Counted from the stretch's first letter, positions 28,912 through 38,588 are shown. The stretch is 64,000 nt of DNA from Methanimicrococcus blatticola (GCF_004363215.1 NZ_SNYS01000006.1:196207-260206); one strand, 5' to 3'. The notes: generated by a model not told the origin, from the letters alone. Numbers and translations: made by a program.

Positions 28912-30771
28912 ATGAAAAACAAAAAAATCGTTTTGGTGGTATTTGCAGTATTTTATTTTATTTTAGTCGGCATCGCATCCGCAGAACCGGTTCAAATCGA
29001 ATCCGTTTCTGATTTGGATTTAATTCGCGGAAATCTCGCCGGTGATTTTATTCTGGAAGAGAATCTGACACTTGATTTTTCAAACGAAGAAGATAAAATA
29101 TGGATATCAATCGGTAATTATGAAACACCTTTTACCGGAAAATTTGACGGAAATAATAAAACAATTACAATTTTGAATCATGCCGACGGGCTTGATTCTG
29201 ATGCTGATGTTGTGACATTCGCCGTTCAAAAAAGCGGCGTCGCGTTGGACAATGATGAATTCGACGGTCAAGGTTTGTTCGGCAATGTCAAAAGCAACGG
29301 GGAAAATTCAGGAATTATTGAAAATTTGACCGTCATCGTTCAAAGTCATTTGTCAGGCGGCGGATCGGATAACCCGACAGGGGTTTTGGTCGGCTATTTG
29401 GGGTCTGACAAATCCGTTGAAACAGCGGTTATCAAAAACTGTTTTGTTTATTTGAAAGATCCCGCTGACTCTGAACCCAGGGCTGTCACTCCCTTTTCTG
29501 TTTCCGGAAAATATAAAGTCGGTGGCTTGGTCGGTGTCATTAATTCCGGCCGTGTTGAAAAAAGCGGTTCGGAAATTCATGTCAACGTTGAAAAGAATTC
29601 TGTCGGCGGTCTCGTCGGCTATGTTTTTGACGGGTCTGTTTCTGAATGTTACGCAACAGGCGATGTCACCGTCCTGGGGGAGGGGATATATGATGGAAAT
29701 GCCGGCGGTTTGATTGGTGAATCCGAATCCGGAACTTTTTCCGAATGCTATGCGACAGGTTTTGTCCGTTCCAATATGAACGCCGGCGGATTCCTCGGTC
29801 ATGTTTCGGGAGACACTGAAATTCGTGATGTTTATGCAACCGGCGATGTCGAATCCGATCTCACAAGCGCAGGCGGACTTGTCGGTTTCGTTGGGAAATA
29901 CCAGACGCTTTCAATCAAAAACAGTTATGCATAGGGATTGTCTCTGTACGACGTTCTTAATGAAGAACTGACCGGCGGGGGATTAGTCGGCAATCTTGAA
30001 GGCAATGTCATCAGTACAGACAGTTTCTATTACAAAAGAACCGGCCTCGATTATTTTGATCATTACGGAACCGGCTTGGATGTCGAAACATTGGACGATT
30101 ATGAAACTTATGTGACAGGAGAAGGCAGTTTCGTTTCAGAATCCTGGGATATTTCCGAGTCACCGAATTCTGATTATACATGGTATATCATCGACGATGA
30201 GATTTGTCCGAAATTGTTCGGCATCGGCGAGGGCAAACCGAAAGATGACGGCGATGGCGGTGACGGCGGTGACGGCGATGGCGGTGACGGCGATGGTGGT
30301 GACGGCGATGGCGGTGACGGCGATGGCGGTGACGGCGATGGCGGTGACGGCGACGGTGGTGACGGCGATGGCGGTGACGGCGATGGCGGTGACGGCGATG
30401 GTGACGGCGATGGCGGTGACGGCGATGGCGGTGATGGTGGTGATGGTGGTGACGGCGATGGTGGTGACGGCGATGGTGATGACGGCGATGGTAGTGACGG
30501 TGATGGTGGCGAAATCGTCGATAACGGCAGGAGTGATAATGGCGGAGGATTCGGCAACGCCGTCATCCGAGACAATATTCCTGTTTCCGACACATCAGGT
30601 GCTGTCGAAGAAGTCAAAACAAATGAGTCTCCGGCCGGCTATTACACCGCCGGTCCTGAACAGAAATCTATGGCGTGGTCTGTTCTCGGTTTATTTGCCC
30701 TCAGTATCTCTTCTTTCATTGTTGTGAGAAGAAGGGATGAAGAGGATGACGATAATGACACAATGGGTTAA
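28912..30771 (+). CDS. GLUG-repeat surface protein with in-frame TAG (possible pyrrolysine)
   Basis: One reading frame of 620 codons runs from ATG 28912 to TAA 30771 and is interrupted once by TAG at 29932-29934. Before it: a signal peptide (about 5-24, ending ASAE) and GLUG-type repeats (GGLVGVINSG, SECYATGDV, GGLIGESESG, DVYATGDV). The TAG sits where the repeats have Thr in YATG (SYA-TAG-GL). After it the repeats go on (GGGLVGNLEGN), then a long Gly/Asp tract, then a membrane helix (AWSVLGLFALSISSFIVV) and a basic then acidic tail. The signal peptide and anchor lie on opposite sides of the TAG, so a working anchored protein needs readthrough. Alternatives are a recent nonsense mutation or secretion of the short form. 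Confidence 0.75.
29932..29934 (+). other. In-frame amber codon (TAG)
   Basis: It lies between GCA (Ala) and GGA (Gly) with the frame open on both sides. All other genes listed whose stop is in the window end in TAA or TGA. Confidence 0.9.
30244..30510 (+). repeat. 15-bp tandem repeat coding Gly/Asp tract
   Basis: GACGGCGATGGCGGT-like units (D-G-D-G-G) repeat for about 265 bp with a few shorter or altered units. Such a tract can change length by slippage and would give a flexible, acidic, possibly calcium-binding spacer before the membrane anchor. Confidence 0.9.
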
Positions 30772-31149
30772 TGTGTCAACACAATCCGATCGGATTGTCC
30801 AATCGGATTGACTGTATACAAAAAGGGTGAAACATGTAAGGGAAATGTGTGGGTAAAAGAGTGTTTTGTTCCGGATTAAATATTCGGAATCAAAACACTC
30901 CCATCAAAAAAGGAACGATCTGTCGCAGATATCGTTTTTGGTTTCGTTTTTTGGTTGTTTGCGTTTTTGATTTTTCGTTTTTGATTCGATTTTGGTTCGT
31001 TTTTTGGTTCGTTTTTTGGTGTGTGTTTCGTTTTTGGGATTTTAGGGGTGGTGACCCTATTCGTTTTTGTGGTGTATGGTGGTTTGCGACTTCCGTTTTT
31101 GTTCCTTTTTTGTAATCATATTGCCTGTAAAAGCAACAGATATATCATC
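30772..31149. other. Convergent intergenic region with GT-rich tract
   Basis: The 378 bp between two convergent genes holds a perfect 16-bp palindrome CAATCCGATCGGATTG (30782-30797) followed by a partial copy, probably a terminator. A T/G-rich stretch at about 30935-31110 with repeated CGTTTTTTGGTT units follows. An 88-codon frame across it (30849-31115) is low-complexity Phe/Arg/Trp and not a credible protein. Confidence 0.5.
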
Positions 31150-32145
31150 TTAATTTTTTGATTCGTTTTCAAAAAGTCTAAACAGTTCGAATATAATATC
31201 CTGCAAATTGCTTGATCTGCAGTAAATAAAACTGCTTCCCGGCGCGATAATCTCGCCGACGAATGCTCCTGCTTGTTCATCAGCCGTTGCATTTCCTTCC
31301 GCGCTGTTGTTCGTGATGACAGACGCGCCTGCAACTGTTCCGACGAAACCGCCGGCAGCGACATCCGCATTCACGTTTCCGACACACGAACTGTTTGATA
31401 CAAACGCTTCCTTCGTCATTCCGATCAGGCCGCCGGCAGCAGCACAAGCCGAAACATCCGCTTGAGAGGTGCAGTTATCAATCATTCCGGAATCAACCAT
31501 TCCGATCAAACCGCCGGCTCCTGTGTTTGAATAAATCATTCCGGTTCCGCGCATCGCTTTATAAACGCGGCAGTCTGTAATTTCTGTTTTTTCACCGGAA
31601 ACAAAGCCGGCTAAAGGCCCTGTCGGCAAAACATTGAATTCCGAATCGGATTCCGCTCCCGGATTTTCTGTTGTCATGTTGCAGATGATTAAGCAAATAT
31701 TTTTGATGTTTGCATTTTCAATATTGCCGAATAATCCGAAACCGTCAAAAGCAAAATTATTTTGTTTTTCGTTTCCGTTTTGTTTTTCGTTTCCGTTTTG
31801 TTTTTCATTCTGTTTTTCGTTTTGTTCTTCATTTTGTTTTTCGTTTTGTTCTTCATTTCGATTTTCATTTACGAGTGTGATGTCTTTACAAAATGTAATG
31901 GATTTATTGTTCCCGTCAAAAGTACCTGTAAACGGATAATCGTTGCATCCGATTGAATTCCAAACCGCATCCCGAATCGTAATATTTTCGGCAAGCGTAT
32001 AGGAATCATTCAAACCGAACTCTCCCGTCCCGATTCTTTTCAAATCGTCTTCTGTTTCAATAACATGTTCAGCCGCGCAGGCAACAGATGTCAGCAATAA
32101 AATTGCAATTGCGGCAAACAGTATCTGAATCGTTTTTATTTTCAT
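31150..32145 (-). CDS. Secreted GLUG-repeat protein with Asn/Glu/Gln tract
   Basis: This 331-residue protein has a signal peptide (about 5-24, ending ACAAE). Its N-terminal part (TEDDLKRIGTG, YPFTGTFDGNNKSITF) matches the N-terminal part of the opposite gene at 28912. A low-complexity tract of NEEQNEKQ units (93-130) interrupts the fold. GLUG-like repeats follow (GAGGLIGMVDSG, AAGGLIGMTKEA, AAGGFVGTVAGA). Unlike its relative it lacks a C-terminal membrane helix and ends FELFRLFENESKN, so it may be secreted, held by partners or truncated. It is probably an adhesin-like beta-helix. Confidence 0.8.
   Translation of the reverse strand: MKIKTIQILFAAIAILLLTSVACAAEHVIETEDDLKRIGTGEFGLNDSYTLAENITIRDAVWNSIGCNDYPFTGTFDGNNKSITFCKDITLVNENRNEEQNEKQNEEQNEKQNEKQNGNEKQNGNEKQNNFAFDGFGLFGNIENANIKNICLIICNMTTENPGAESDSEFNVLPTGPLAGFVSGEKTEITDCRVYKAMRGTGMIYSNTGAGGLIGMVDSGMIDNCTSQADVSACAAAGGLIGMTKEAFVSNSSCVGNVNADVAAGGFVGTVAGASVITNNSAEGNATADEQAGAFVGEIIAPGSSFIYCRSSNLQDIIFELFRLFENESKN
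31756..31869 (-). repeat. Low-complexity NEEQNEKQ-coding repeat
   Basis: Codons 93-130 of the GLUG protein are made of NEEQ, NEKQ and NGNEKQ units coded by near-identical 12- and 18-bp DNA units, likely to vary in number. Confidence 0.85.
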
Positions 32146-32708
32146 CGTTTTGTCTCTTTCCGTTTTTTACGATGGTTTAATACCGGTTATGCGGTGCTCA
32201 AATCTCTCTGACCGCCCTCATCACACCGATTCACATTGTTTTTCTTTGTCCGGGACAAGGGGTGTCATGTAAAGCGTGCGGTTTGAGGTGTGCGGTTTGA
32301 GTTGCGTGGTGTGAAGTGTGAGGCGCATCAAGTCGGTGAGCCAATACACTTATTGGTGAACCAATACCATGATTGTTCTGCCAATTCACTCATAATGAGC
32401 CGTAATTTTACAGTTTGTTTCGTTTTTTAGAATCAAATTTCATCTGTAATTGATGTTCCGGATTCATTCATTCCGACGTTTTTGATTTTTTTAGAGAATG
32501 AACAACTCGGAAGTGTTTTCGATTATTCTTCGAAAACAAACAATTTTCTATTCGTGTTCGCCTTTATATAATTTTTTTAGCGGAATATGCCACTAATTAT
32601 GGAAAAATAGAAAAAGGTGTAAAAGTAGAAAAAGGTATAAAAATAGAAAGGTTTTAAAACACAGGAAATCTAAAAAAATCAAAAATGAAGCCGTATTTTT
32701 CTGTTTTT

Positions 32709-32832
32709 CAGTTCATTTATGGTGTCGTCTTTCGTTTTTCAATTCATTTAAGCCGTTTTCTTCAGTTTTTCAGTTCATTTTAGTCTTCTTCTTCCGCCTT
32801 TCAGTTCATTTCGGGTTTTGCCAGAAACCTTA
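32709..32832. repeat. Four 31-bp periodic repeats upstream of rpl18
   Basis: CA(G/A)TTCATTT starts at 32709, 32740, 32771 and 32802, exactly 31 bp apart, with pyrimidine-rich sequence (CTTC, GTTTTT) in the rest of each unit. The array ends at the rpl18 TATA box, so a regulatory role is plausible. Confidence 0.8.
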
Positions 32833-32837
32833 TATAC
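32830..32837 (+). promoter_or_regulatory. TATA box of the rpl18 operon
   Basis: TTATATAC, preceded by purines, lies about 200 bp before rpl18. It gives the second half of the split ribosomal operon its own promoter. Confidence 0.55.
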
Positions 32838-33034
32838 TCAAAACCTGTATTACCAAATCCTTTCACAGGACATCTTTTGCGGTTCAATTATTATTGAACA
32901 TTTATGCACTGTGAATTTCTGTTTCATTAAGCGATTAATGAGCAGCCGAATTAATGTTTCATTTCTTGTGATTCTTAGTTCATTTTTAATTTAGATTCTA
33001 TTAAAATTAATACAAAATAGTTGAGGAGCTAGTT

Positions 33035-33553
33035 ATGGCAACAGGACCAAGATATAAGGTTCCCATGAGAAGAAGAAGAGAGGGTCGTACCAACTACCAC
33101 TCCCGTCTCGCACTCCTTCTCTCCAAAGAGGACCGCGTTGTCGTGCGCAAAAGCACACGCAATGTACAGATACAGCTTATAGCCCCAACACCGATCGGCG
33201 ATGTCACATATTCTTCTGCCATCTCAACCGAACTCGGTAAATACGGCTACAGCGGACCGACAGGAAACACAACCGCAGCATACTTAACCGGTTTGCTTTT
33301 CGGACTCAGAACCCTTAAGAACGGTTATGAATACGGCATTCTTGATATCGGACTTCATGCATCCACTTCCGGATCACGCGTTTACGCAGCTTTAAAAGGC
33401 ATCGTTGACGCCGGCTTTGAAATCCCCCACGATGAATCCATTTTCCCGTCCGATGAACGCATTCGCGGTGAAGTCGCGGCAGAATACAACGGCTCTGACT
33501 TGCCGGCACAGTTCGACGCTGCAGTCGAGAAAATCAAAGCGGAGTTCAAGTGA
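33035..33553 (+). CDS. rpl18: 50S ribosomal protein L18 (uL18)
   Basis: This 172-residue archaeal L18 binds 5S r[24 protein letters not shown] and [20 protein letters not shown] match. GAGGAG precedes the ATG. Its TGA overlaps a GTG start of rps5 by 4 nt. Confidence 0.97.
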   Translation: MATGPRYKVPMRRRREGRTNYHSRLALLLSKEDRVVVRKSTRNVQIQLIAPTPIGDVTYSSAISTELGKYGYSGPTGNTTAAYLTGLLFGLRTLKNGYEYGILDIGLHASTSGSRVYAALKGIVDAGFEIPHDESIFPSDERIRGEVAAEYNGSDLPAQFDAAVEKIKAEFK

Positions 33554-34188
33554 GAAACATGGCTTACAATGAAGACGAATGGGTCCCGAAGACAAGACTC
33601 GGAAAGCTTGTCGCAGAAGGACAAATTACAACAATGGAAGACGCTCTCAAATCCCGTTATCCTTTAAGAGAACCCCAAATCGTGGACGCGCTCTTGCCGG
33701 GACTTGAAGACGAAGTTCTTGACATTAATATGGTTCAGAGAATGACTGACTCCGGCAGACGTGTTAAGTTCAGAGCAACCGTTATCGTCGGAAACGGCGA
33801 CGGTTATGTCGGTATCGGTCAGGGTAAAGATGTTCAGGTCGGAAACGCCATCAAAAAGGCAATCGACGCTGCAAAATTAAACATCACGCACATCAAACGC
33901 GGCTGCGGTTCTTGGGAATGCGCCTGCGGAAAAGAACACACTGTTCCCTTTGAAGCCACAGGCAAGATCGGCAGTGTCGTTGTGACATTGGTTCCCGCAC
34001 CCAGAGGTCTCGGCCTCGCTGCCGGAAGCACTGCCAGAAAAGTGCTTGAGAAAGCAGGTATCAAAGACATCTGGACCCAGACTTCCGGAACCACCCGTAC
34101 AACGCTCAACTTTGCCAAAGCAACTTTTGAAGCGTTAAACAACGTCAACACAATGCGCATGCCTAAGAAGGGCAACGGAGGTGTCTGA
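33550..34188 (+). CDS. rps5: 30S ribosomal protein S5 (uS5)
   Basis: This 212-residue S5 acts in decoding fidelity and helicase activity at mRNA entry. [20 protein letters not shown] and [21 protein letters not shown] are the S5 signatures. GTG 33550 has GGAG at good spacing and couples to rpl18; ATG 33559 ([16 protein letters not shown]) matches the usual archaeal N-terminus and may be the true start. An insert with Cys residues ([13 protein letters not shown]) is usual in archaeal S5. Confidence 0.97.
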   Translation: MRNMAYNEDEWVPKTRLGKLVAEGQITTMEDALKSRYPLREPQIVDALLPGLEDEVLDINMVQRMTDSGRRVKFRATVIVGNGDGYVGIGQGKDVQVGNAIKKAIDAAKLNITHIKRGCGSWECACGKEHTVPFEATGKIGSVVVTLVPAPRGLGLAAGSTARKVLEKAGIKDIWTQTSGTTRTTLNFAKATFEALNNVNTMRMPKKGNGGV

Positions 34189-34190
34189 TT

Positions 34191-34652
34191 ATGTACGCAG
34201 TTATCAGAGTCAGAGGATCAGTCGCAGTCAGAGAATCAATTGCGGACACACTTAAAATGCTCCGTCTCCACAAAGTGAATCACTGCGTTTTTCTTCCGGA
34301 AAACGATGTTTACAAAGGCATGATCCAGAAATCCAAAGACTATATCGCATATGGTACAGTCAACGCGGAAACTGTTGCGGAAATCTTTGAAACCCGTGGC
34401 AGACTCGAAGGCGGCGAACGCTTAACCGACGCATACATTAAGGAAACAACCCCTTACGCAACCATCAAAGAATTTGCAGAAGCATTCGTTGACGGAAAAA
34501 TCGCAATTAAGGATGTTCCCGCAATGAAGCCGGTTTTCAGACTTCACCCGCCGAGAAAAGGACACGCAGGTTTGAAGAGAACCGTTCAACAGGGCGGCGT
34601 TCTCGGTAACCACGGCGAAGACATTGCAGTGCTTTTGCACAAAATGAGATAA
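34191..34652 (+). CDS. rpl30: 50S ribosomal protein L30 (uL30)
   Basis: This 153-residue archaeal long-form L30 has [21 protein letters not shown] and [15 protein letters not shown]. It ends [20 protein letters not shown], the archaeal extension. GGAGGTG lies upstream, inside rps5. Confidence 0.97.
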   Translation: MYAVIRVRGSVAVRESIADTLKMLRLHKVNHCVFLPENDVYKGMIQKSKDYIAYGTVNAETVAEIFETRGRLEGGERLTDAYIKETTPYATIKEFAEAFVDGKIAIKDVPAMKPVFRLHPPRKGHAGLKRTVQQGGVLGNHGEDIAVLLHKMR

Positions 34653-34662
34653 GGTGGTTTTC

Positions 34663-35151
34663 ATGGGACACATCAGAACTAAAAAATACAGAGGATCACG
34701 CACCTGCGGCGGCGGTACCCACAAGAACAGAAGAGGTGCCGGTAACCGCGGTGGTCGCGGACATGCGGGCGGTAACGCTCACCACTTCATCCGTGCCATG
34801 CGCGAAGGATACAGACCCGGTTACATCTACAAAGGATTTACCAGACCGGCTATCGTTGATACTCCGGTTTTCATCGTCAATGTCGGCGAATTGGATGAAC
34901 TCGTTTCTTTCCTTCACGAAAATGAAGCGGATTATATCACAAAAGACGGCGACAAATTCGTTGTTGACCTTTATGATATCGGAATCGACAAAGTTCTCGG
35001 CAGCGGCCGTGTGACTAAAGCGATGATCGTTAAGGCTGAAATGTTCTCCGCATCTGCCCGCTCCAAGATTGAAGCAGCAGGCGGCGAATGTATCGAAGTC
35101 GGTTTTGACGACGAATTCGAAGAAGACGATTCAGAAGAAGCAGAAGAGTAA
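34663..35151 (+). CDS. rpl15: 50S ribosomal protein L15 (uL15)
   Basis: This 162-residue L15 has a Gly/Arg-rich N-terminus ([20 protein letters not shown]) and an acidic end ([10 protein letters not shown]). I place the start at ATG 34663, 7 nt after AAGGTGG; a GTG at 34654 lies inside that site. secY follows only after a 309-bp gap. Confidence 0.96.
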   Translation: MGHIRTKKYRGSRTCGGGTHKNRRGAGNRGGRGHAGGNAHHFIRAMREGYRPGYIYKGFTRPAIVDTPVFIVNVGELDELVSFLHENEADYITKDGDKFVVDLYDIGIDKVLGSGRVTKAMIVKAEMFSASARSKIEAAGGECIEVGFDDEFEEDDSEEAEE

Positions 35152-35460
35152 GCTTTTTGCTTCTCTTTTTCTTTATTTTTATTTCGTTTGATTCATTCGC
35201 TTCGTTCATATGATTGCTGTTTTGAGTCGTCATATGAATATTTGCATTTCAACAATACAAAAATATATTAATACTATTAATCGCTATCATTTTCATCTTT
35301 CATCTGTTTTACGGATGAATTTTTCACCCGCCGTTTGCGGTTGATTTGCTCAAATTTATCTAATATTTCACAATTACAAATTTAATTATCAAATGTATTC
35401 CGAAAATGCAGGGGTTGCTGAAGCTTCTTTTTGTGTTTTCGTGAAAGTCAGGTGTCAACA
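35152..35460 (+). promoter_or_regulatory. Intergenic region with probable secY promoter
   Basis: A short hairpin-like AAGC-TTTTT-GCTT follows rpl15, and AATATATTAATA at about 35263-35274 is a TATA candidate. secY therefore probably has its own transcript with a leader of about 165 nt. Confidence 0.45.
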
Positions 35461-36942
35461 ATGAGTTTCAGGAGTGTAATGGAGCCTATCTTTGCAAGGT
35501 TACCCGCTGTCGCCAGACCTGATAAACAAGTGTTGTTCAAAAATAAAATTATGTGGACGCTTGCGATTCTCGCGCTCTACTTTATTTTATCGAACATTCC
35601 CTTGTTTGGTATGTCGGCCGAATCGATTGACTTATTTGCGCATTATCGCGCGTTCTTCGCCGGTGCGACCGGATCATTAATCGTTCTCGGTATTGGTCCG
35701 ATTGTGACGGCATCCATTATTCTGCAGCTTTTAGTCGGCGGTGACATTATCCACTTAGATTTGTCCGACCCGCGCGACCAATCTTACTTCCAAGGCGCTC
35801 AAAAGTTCCTTGTTTTCATTATGATTATTCTTGAGACGCTTCCTCAGCTTTTCGGTTACATTCAACCTGACGCCGGATTGGCTGCGGCACTCGGTGTCGA
35901 TACGTGGGTGATTACTTTATTCTTGTTCATCCAGATTTGTATCGGCGGCGTTTTGATTATGTATATGGACGAAGTCGTTTCCAAATGGGGTATCGGCTCC
36001 GGTATCAGTTTGTTCATCGTTGCCGGTGTTTCACAGTCTATTGTGACCGGTTTGGTGAACTGGCTCCCCGGTACTGACGGATTTGCAATCGGTCTCATTC
36101 CGAAATGGGTCCAGTTGATTTCCAGCGGCGAACTCGGTTCCCTCTTCTCTTCGTTTGACGGTATACTCTACCTCTTGGTGAATGCCGGTATCTTGTCACT
36201 CATTTCAACGGTCATCATCTTCGTTGTTGTCGTTTACGTTGAGAGTGTCAGAATTGAAATTCCGCTTTCCCACACATCCGTTCGCGGTGCCCGCGGTAAA
36301 TTCCCTGTGAAGTTGATTTACGCTTCCGTTTTGCCGATGATTTTGGTCCGCGCGCTTCAGGCAAACATTCAGTTAATCGGTGTTTTACTCGCCGGCAGAG
36401 GTATTACATTCCTCGGCGAATATTCCGGTTCAACGCCTGTTAACGGCATTATGTATTATCTCTCGGCAATCAACAGTCCGTCGGATTGGATTCCGTCTTT
36501 GGTTCAGTCCAATTACGCTTCCATGGGCTTTGACGCGCCCGCGCTTTGGCAGATCGGTCTTCACGTCGGTGTCGACGCTTTCCTGCTTGTTGCCGGCGGT
36601 ATTATCTTTGCTCTCTTCTGGATTGAAACAACCGGAATGGGCGCTAAGCAAACGGCCAAAAAGATTTACAATTCCGGAATGCAGGTTCCCGGTTTCAGAA
36701 ACAACATTGCATCCATTGAAAAGTATATGCAGCGTTACATCCCGAAAGTGACCATTATCGGCGGTGCGTTCATCGGTCTCTTGACTTTGTTCGCCAGTTT
36801 GCTCGGTACGGTCGGCAGCGCGGGCGGGACAGGTCTGCTTTTGACGGTCAGTATTGTCTACCGTTTGTACGAGGATCTCGCGTCTGAGCAGCTGATGGAA
36901 ATGCATCCGATGCTTCGGTCGTTCCTCGGAAAAGAAGATTAA
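35461..36942 (+). CDS. secY: Protein translocase subunit SecY (Sec61 alpha)
   Basis: This 493-residue channel protein forms the membrane pore for protein export. It has about ten membrane helices; conserved pieces are KIMWTLAILALYFILSNIPL (helix 1), GIGPIVTASIILQLLVGG (helix 2), KWGIGSGISLFIVAGV and the ESVRIEIPLSHTSVRGARG loop that contacts the ribosome. ATG 35461 follows AGGTGT at good distance and matches the family N-terminus SFRSVMEPIFARLPAV; upstream TTG and GTG codons are in frame but unlikely. It exports the many signal-peptide proteins of the window. Confidence 0.97.
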   Translation: MSFRSVMEPIFARLPAVARPDKQVLFKNKIMWTLAILALYFILSNIPLFGMSAESIDLFAHYRAFFAGATGSLIVLGIGPIVTASIILQLLVGGDIIHLDLSDPRDQSYFQGAQKFLVFIMIILETLPQLFGYIQPDAGLAAALGVDTWVITLFLFIQICIGGVLIMYMDEVVSKWGIGSGISLFIVAGVSQSIVTGLVNWLPGTDGFAIGLIPKWVQLISSGELGSLFSSFDGILYLLVNAGILSLISTVIIFVVVVYVESVRIEIPLSHTSVRGARGKFPVKLIYASVLPMILVRALQANIQLIGVLLAGRGITFLGEYSGSTPVNGIMYYLSAINSPSDWIPSLVQSNYASMGFDAPALWQIGLHVGVDAFLLVAGGIIFALFWIETTGMGAKQTAKKIYNSGMQVPGFRNNIASIEKYMQRYIPKVTIIGGAFIGLLTLFASLLGTVGSAGGTGLLLTVSIVYRLYEDLASEQLMEMHPMLRSFLGKED

Positions 36943-36959
36943 TGTTTTAAGTTCAACTC

Positions 36960-36995
36960 AAAGACTTAGGCGAAATTCGCTTAAGTCTTTTTTTT
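36960..36995 (+). terminator. Terminator after secY
   Basis: AAAGACTTA and TAAGTCTTT flank an inner GCGAA/TTCGC pairing, then run into eight Ts, 18 bp after the secY stop. Confidence 0.85.
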
Positions 36996-37273
36996 GGTTT
37001 ATGAATGTTCGGTATTGCCGACGCAAAACGGTCGCCGCGCGCGAACGGCACAGGTTTCTAAAAAATAAAACCGATATTCGTTTTCAAAATAATATATAAA
37101 ATGCAGAAGCGATTCCTTTTCATTTTTTCATCAAATTCTGCTTTTTTCGTTTGTCGTTTTTTGTATTTTTCGTTATGGAATCCTTTTTATAACAAAAATG
37201 TTAATTTCTTTTACTTCTGATACAACAGATTTTAAACCATTTCTGAATTCAGTTTTATATTTTAGGTGATTTT
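36996..37273 (+). promoter_or_regulatory. Intergenic region with probable adk promoter
   Basis: After the secY terminator comes a short GC-rich patch (CGGTCGCCGCGCGCGAACGG near 37029) and then T-rich sequence. AATATATAAAA at about 37090-37100 is a TATA candidate for adk, about 175 bp ahead. No ORF is seen. Confidence 0.4.
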
Positions 37274-37921
37274 ATGGATATTATTTTATTCGGCCCTCCG
37301 GGCGCCGGTAAAGGGACTCAGGCACAAAAGCTCTCTCAAAAATACGGTATTCCTCAAATTTCAACAGGAGACATTCTCCGCGCAAATGTTAAAGACGGAA
37401 CCGAACTCGGTTTAGAAGCAAAAAAATACATGGACGCAGGCGAACTCGTCCCTGATGCTGTTTTAATCGGCATTATTAAAGACAGACTTCTTCAGCCCGA
37501 TTGCGCAAACGGCTTTTTGCTTGATGGCTATCCGAGAACCATTCCGCAAGCCGACGCATTGGCCGGAATTTTGGATGAAATTAAAAAACCGATTGACGTT
37601 GTCATCAATATTGTCGTTCCGAACGAAGATTTGGTGAAGCGCCTTTCCGGCAGATGGATGTCCGGTTGCGGTGCCAGCTATCACACCGTTTTCAACCCGC
37701 CGAAAGCAGAAGGCGTCTGCGATGTTTGCGGCGACAAATTGTTCCAAAGACCGGATGACACTTCCGAAGCTGTTTCCAATCGCTTGGATGTTTATCAAAA
37801 GCAAACTGCGCCTTTGGTTGATTATTATAATGAAAAAGGTCTTCTCAAAGACATTGACGGCACAAAAGATATTGATGTCGTTTTTGCCGAGATTGACAAA
37901 ATCGTGGCATCTTTTAAATAA
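37274..37921 (+). CDS. adk: Adenylate kinase, long bacterial-type form
   Basis: This 215-residue enzyme converts ATP and AMP to two ADP. The P-loop [10 protein letters not shown] (7-16), STGDILR, LDGYPRT and [13 protein letters not shown] are visible. The LID (about 125-160) is of the zinc-binding kind: GCGASYH and [10 protein letters not shown], but only three of the usual four cysteines are present. The long form with a LID is the type found in Methanosarcina, unlike the short archaeal AdkA of Methanococcus. AGGTGA precedes the ATG. Confidence 0.96.
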   Translation: MDIILFGPPGAGKGTQAQKLSQKYGIPQISTGDILRANVKDGTELGLEAKKYMDAGELVPDAVLIGIIKDRLLQPDCANGFLLDGYPRTIPQADALAGILDEIKKPIDVVINIVVPNEDLVKRLSGRWMSGCGASYHTVFNPPKAEGVCDVCGDKLFQRPDDTSEAVSNRLDVYQKQTAPLVDYYNEKGLLKDIDGTKDIDVVFAEIDKIVASFK

Positions 37922-37967
37922 AAAGACTGTCTCTCAAATTTAAATTAAAAGTACAGGTCGGATTATT

Positions 37968-38588
37968 TTGGATATGCAAAAAGTCAGAGAATGGGCGAAT
38001 AAAATCATATTAGGTGCCGGTTTAATTCTTTTTATCGGCATTATGATTCCGAGTGTCCGCAATATCATCGGTGAAGTCATGAATGTTCTCATGTCACCGG
38101 TTGTTTCTCTTGTGGGCGATCAGAATTTCTTTTTAATTTTATCGGCCATGGCGATTATTACGGCTATTTATTCTTCTCTCATCCAGAAATATGTGGTGGA
38201 TCAGTCTAAAATGATTGAATTCCAGGAAAAAATGAAAATTTTCCAAAAAGAGATGAAAGAGGCTCAAGAATCGCAGAACACTTACATGCTCAAACGCTTG
38301 GAAGAACAGCAGGCTGAGATTATGCAAGAGCAGATGGGAATGATGAAAGACCAGTTTAAGCCGATGCTTTACATCGTTTTGGTTTCTATTCCGTTTTTGA
38401 TGTGGGCTTATTACTACATCGGCGGTCATCCCGACGCGTCTATGCTTTTCCCGTTCTGGGGCGAACAGTTGCTGAGTGACCGTGTTTTCTATATGTTCAC
38501 GTACTGGCTTTTCTGGTACTTCCTGTCCTCCTTGGCTTTCAGCCAGGTGCTCAGAAAATTCTTGAACATTCGTGCCGCCGGCATGTAA
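37968..38588 (+). CDS. EMC3/TMCO1-family membrane insertase (DUF106)
   Basis: This 206-residue membrane protein is related to YidC/Oxa1. It has a first helix (GAGLILFIGIMIPSV, about 17-33), a second (FFLILSAMAIITAIYSSLI, about 51-70), a charged coiled coil (about 75-125, rich in Glu, Gln, Met and Lys) and C-terminal helices including FWYFLSSLAFSQVLRKFL. Family members insert membrane proteins beside the Sec channel. Its place between adk and cmk downstream of secY is conserved in Euryarchaeota. The start is TTG 37968 (AGGTC at good spacing) or ATG 37974. Confidence 0.9.
   Translation: MDMQKVREWANKIILGAGLILFIGIMIPSVRNIIGEVMNVLMSPVVSLVGDQNFFLILSAMAIITAIYSSLIQKYVVDQSKMIEFQEKMKIFQKEMKEAQESQNTYMLKRLEEQQAEIMQEQMGMMKDQFKPMLYIVLVSIPFLMWAYYYIGGHPDASMLFPFWGEQLLSDRVFYMFTYWLFWYFLSSLAFSQVLRKFLNIRAAGM

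Larger units (their letters stand above)
32146..33034. other. 889-bp intergenic region upstream of rpl18
   Basis: No gene is seen. It contains two GTGCGGTTTGAG copies (near 32276 and 32290), three 20-bp units starting CCAAT(A/T) at 32341, 32361 and 32381 (the first forms a CCAATA-CACT-TATTGG hairpin), and the 31-bp repeat array listed separately. A TATA box for rpl18 follows, with a leader of about 170 nt. Confidence 0.6.

Noticed and set aside
30174..30617. Minus-strand Pro/Ser-rich frame
   Set aside because: Mirror of the Gly/Asp repeat of the plus-strand surface gene.
29938..30771. Separate downstream gene after the TAG
   Set aside because: It would start at TTG without a ribosome-binding site, lacks a signal peptide, and continues the same frame and repeat pattern as the upstream part.
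30849..31115. 88-codon frame in a GT-rich stretch
   Set aside because: Phe/Arg/Trp/Val low complexity over a repetitive T/G tract between convergent genes; no start signal.
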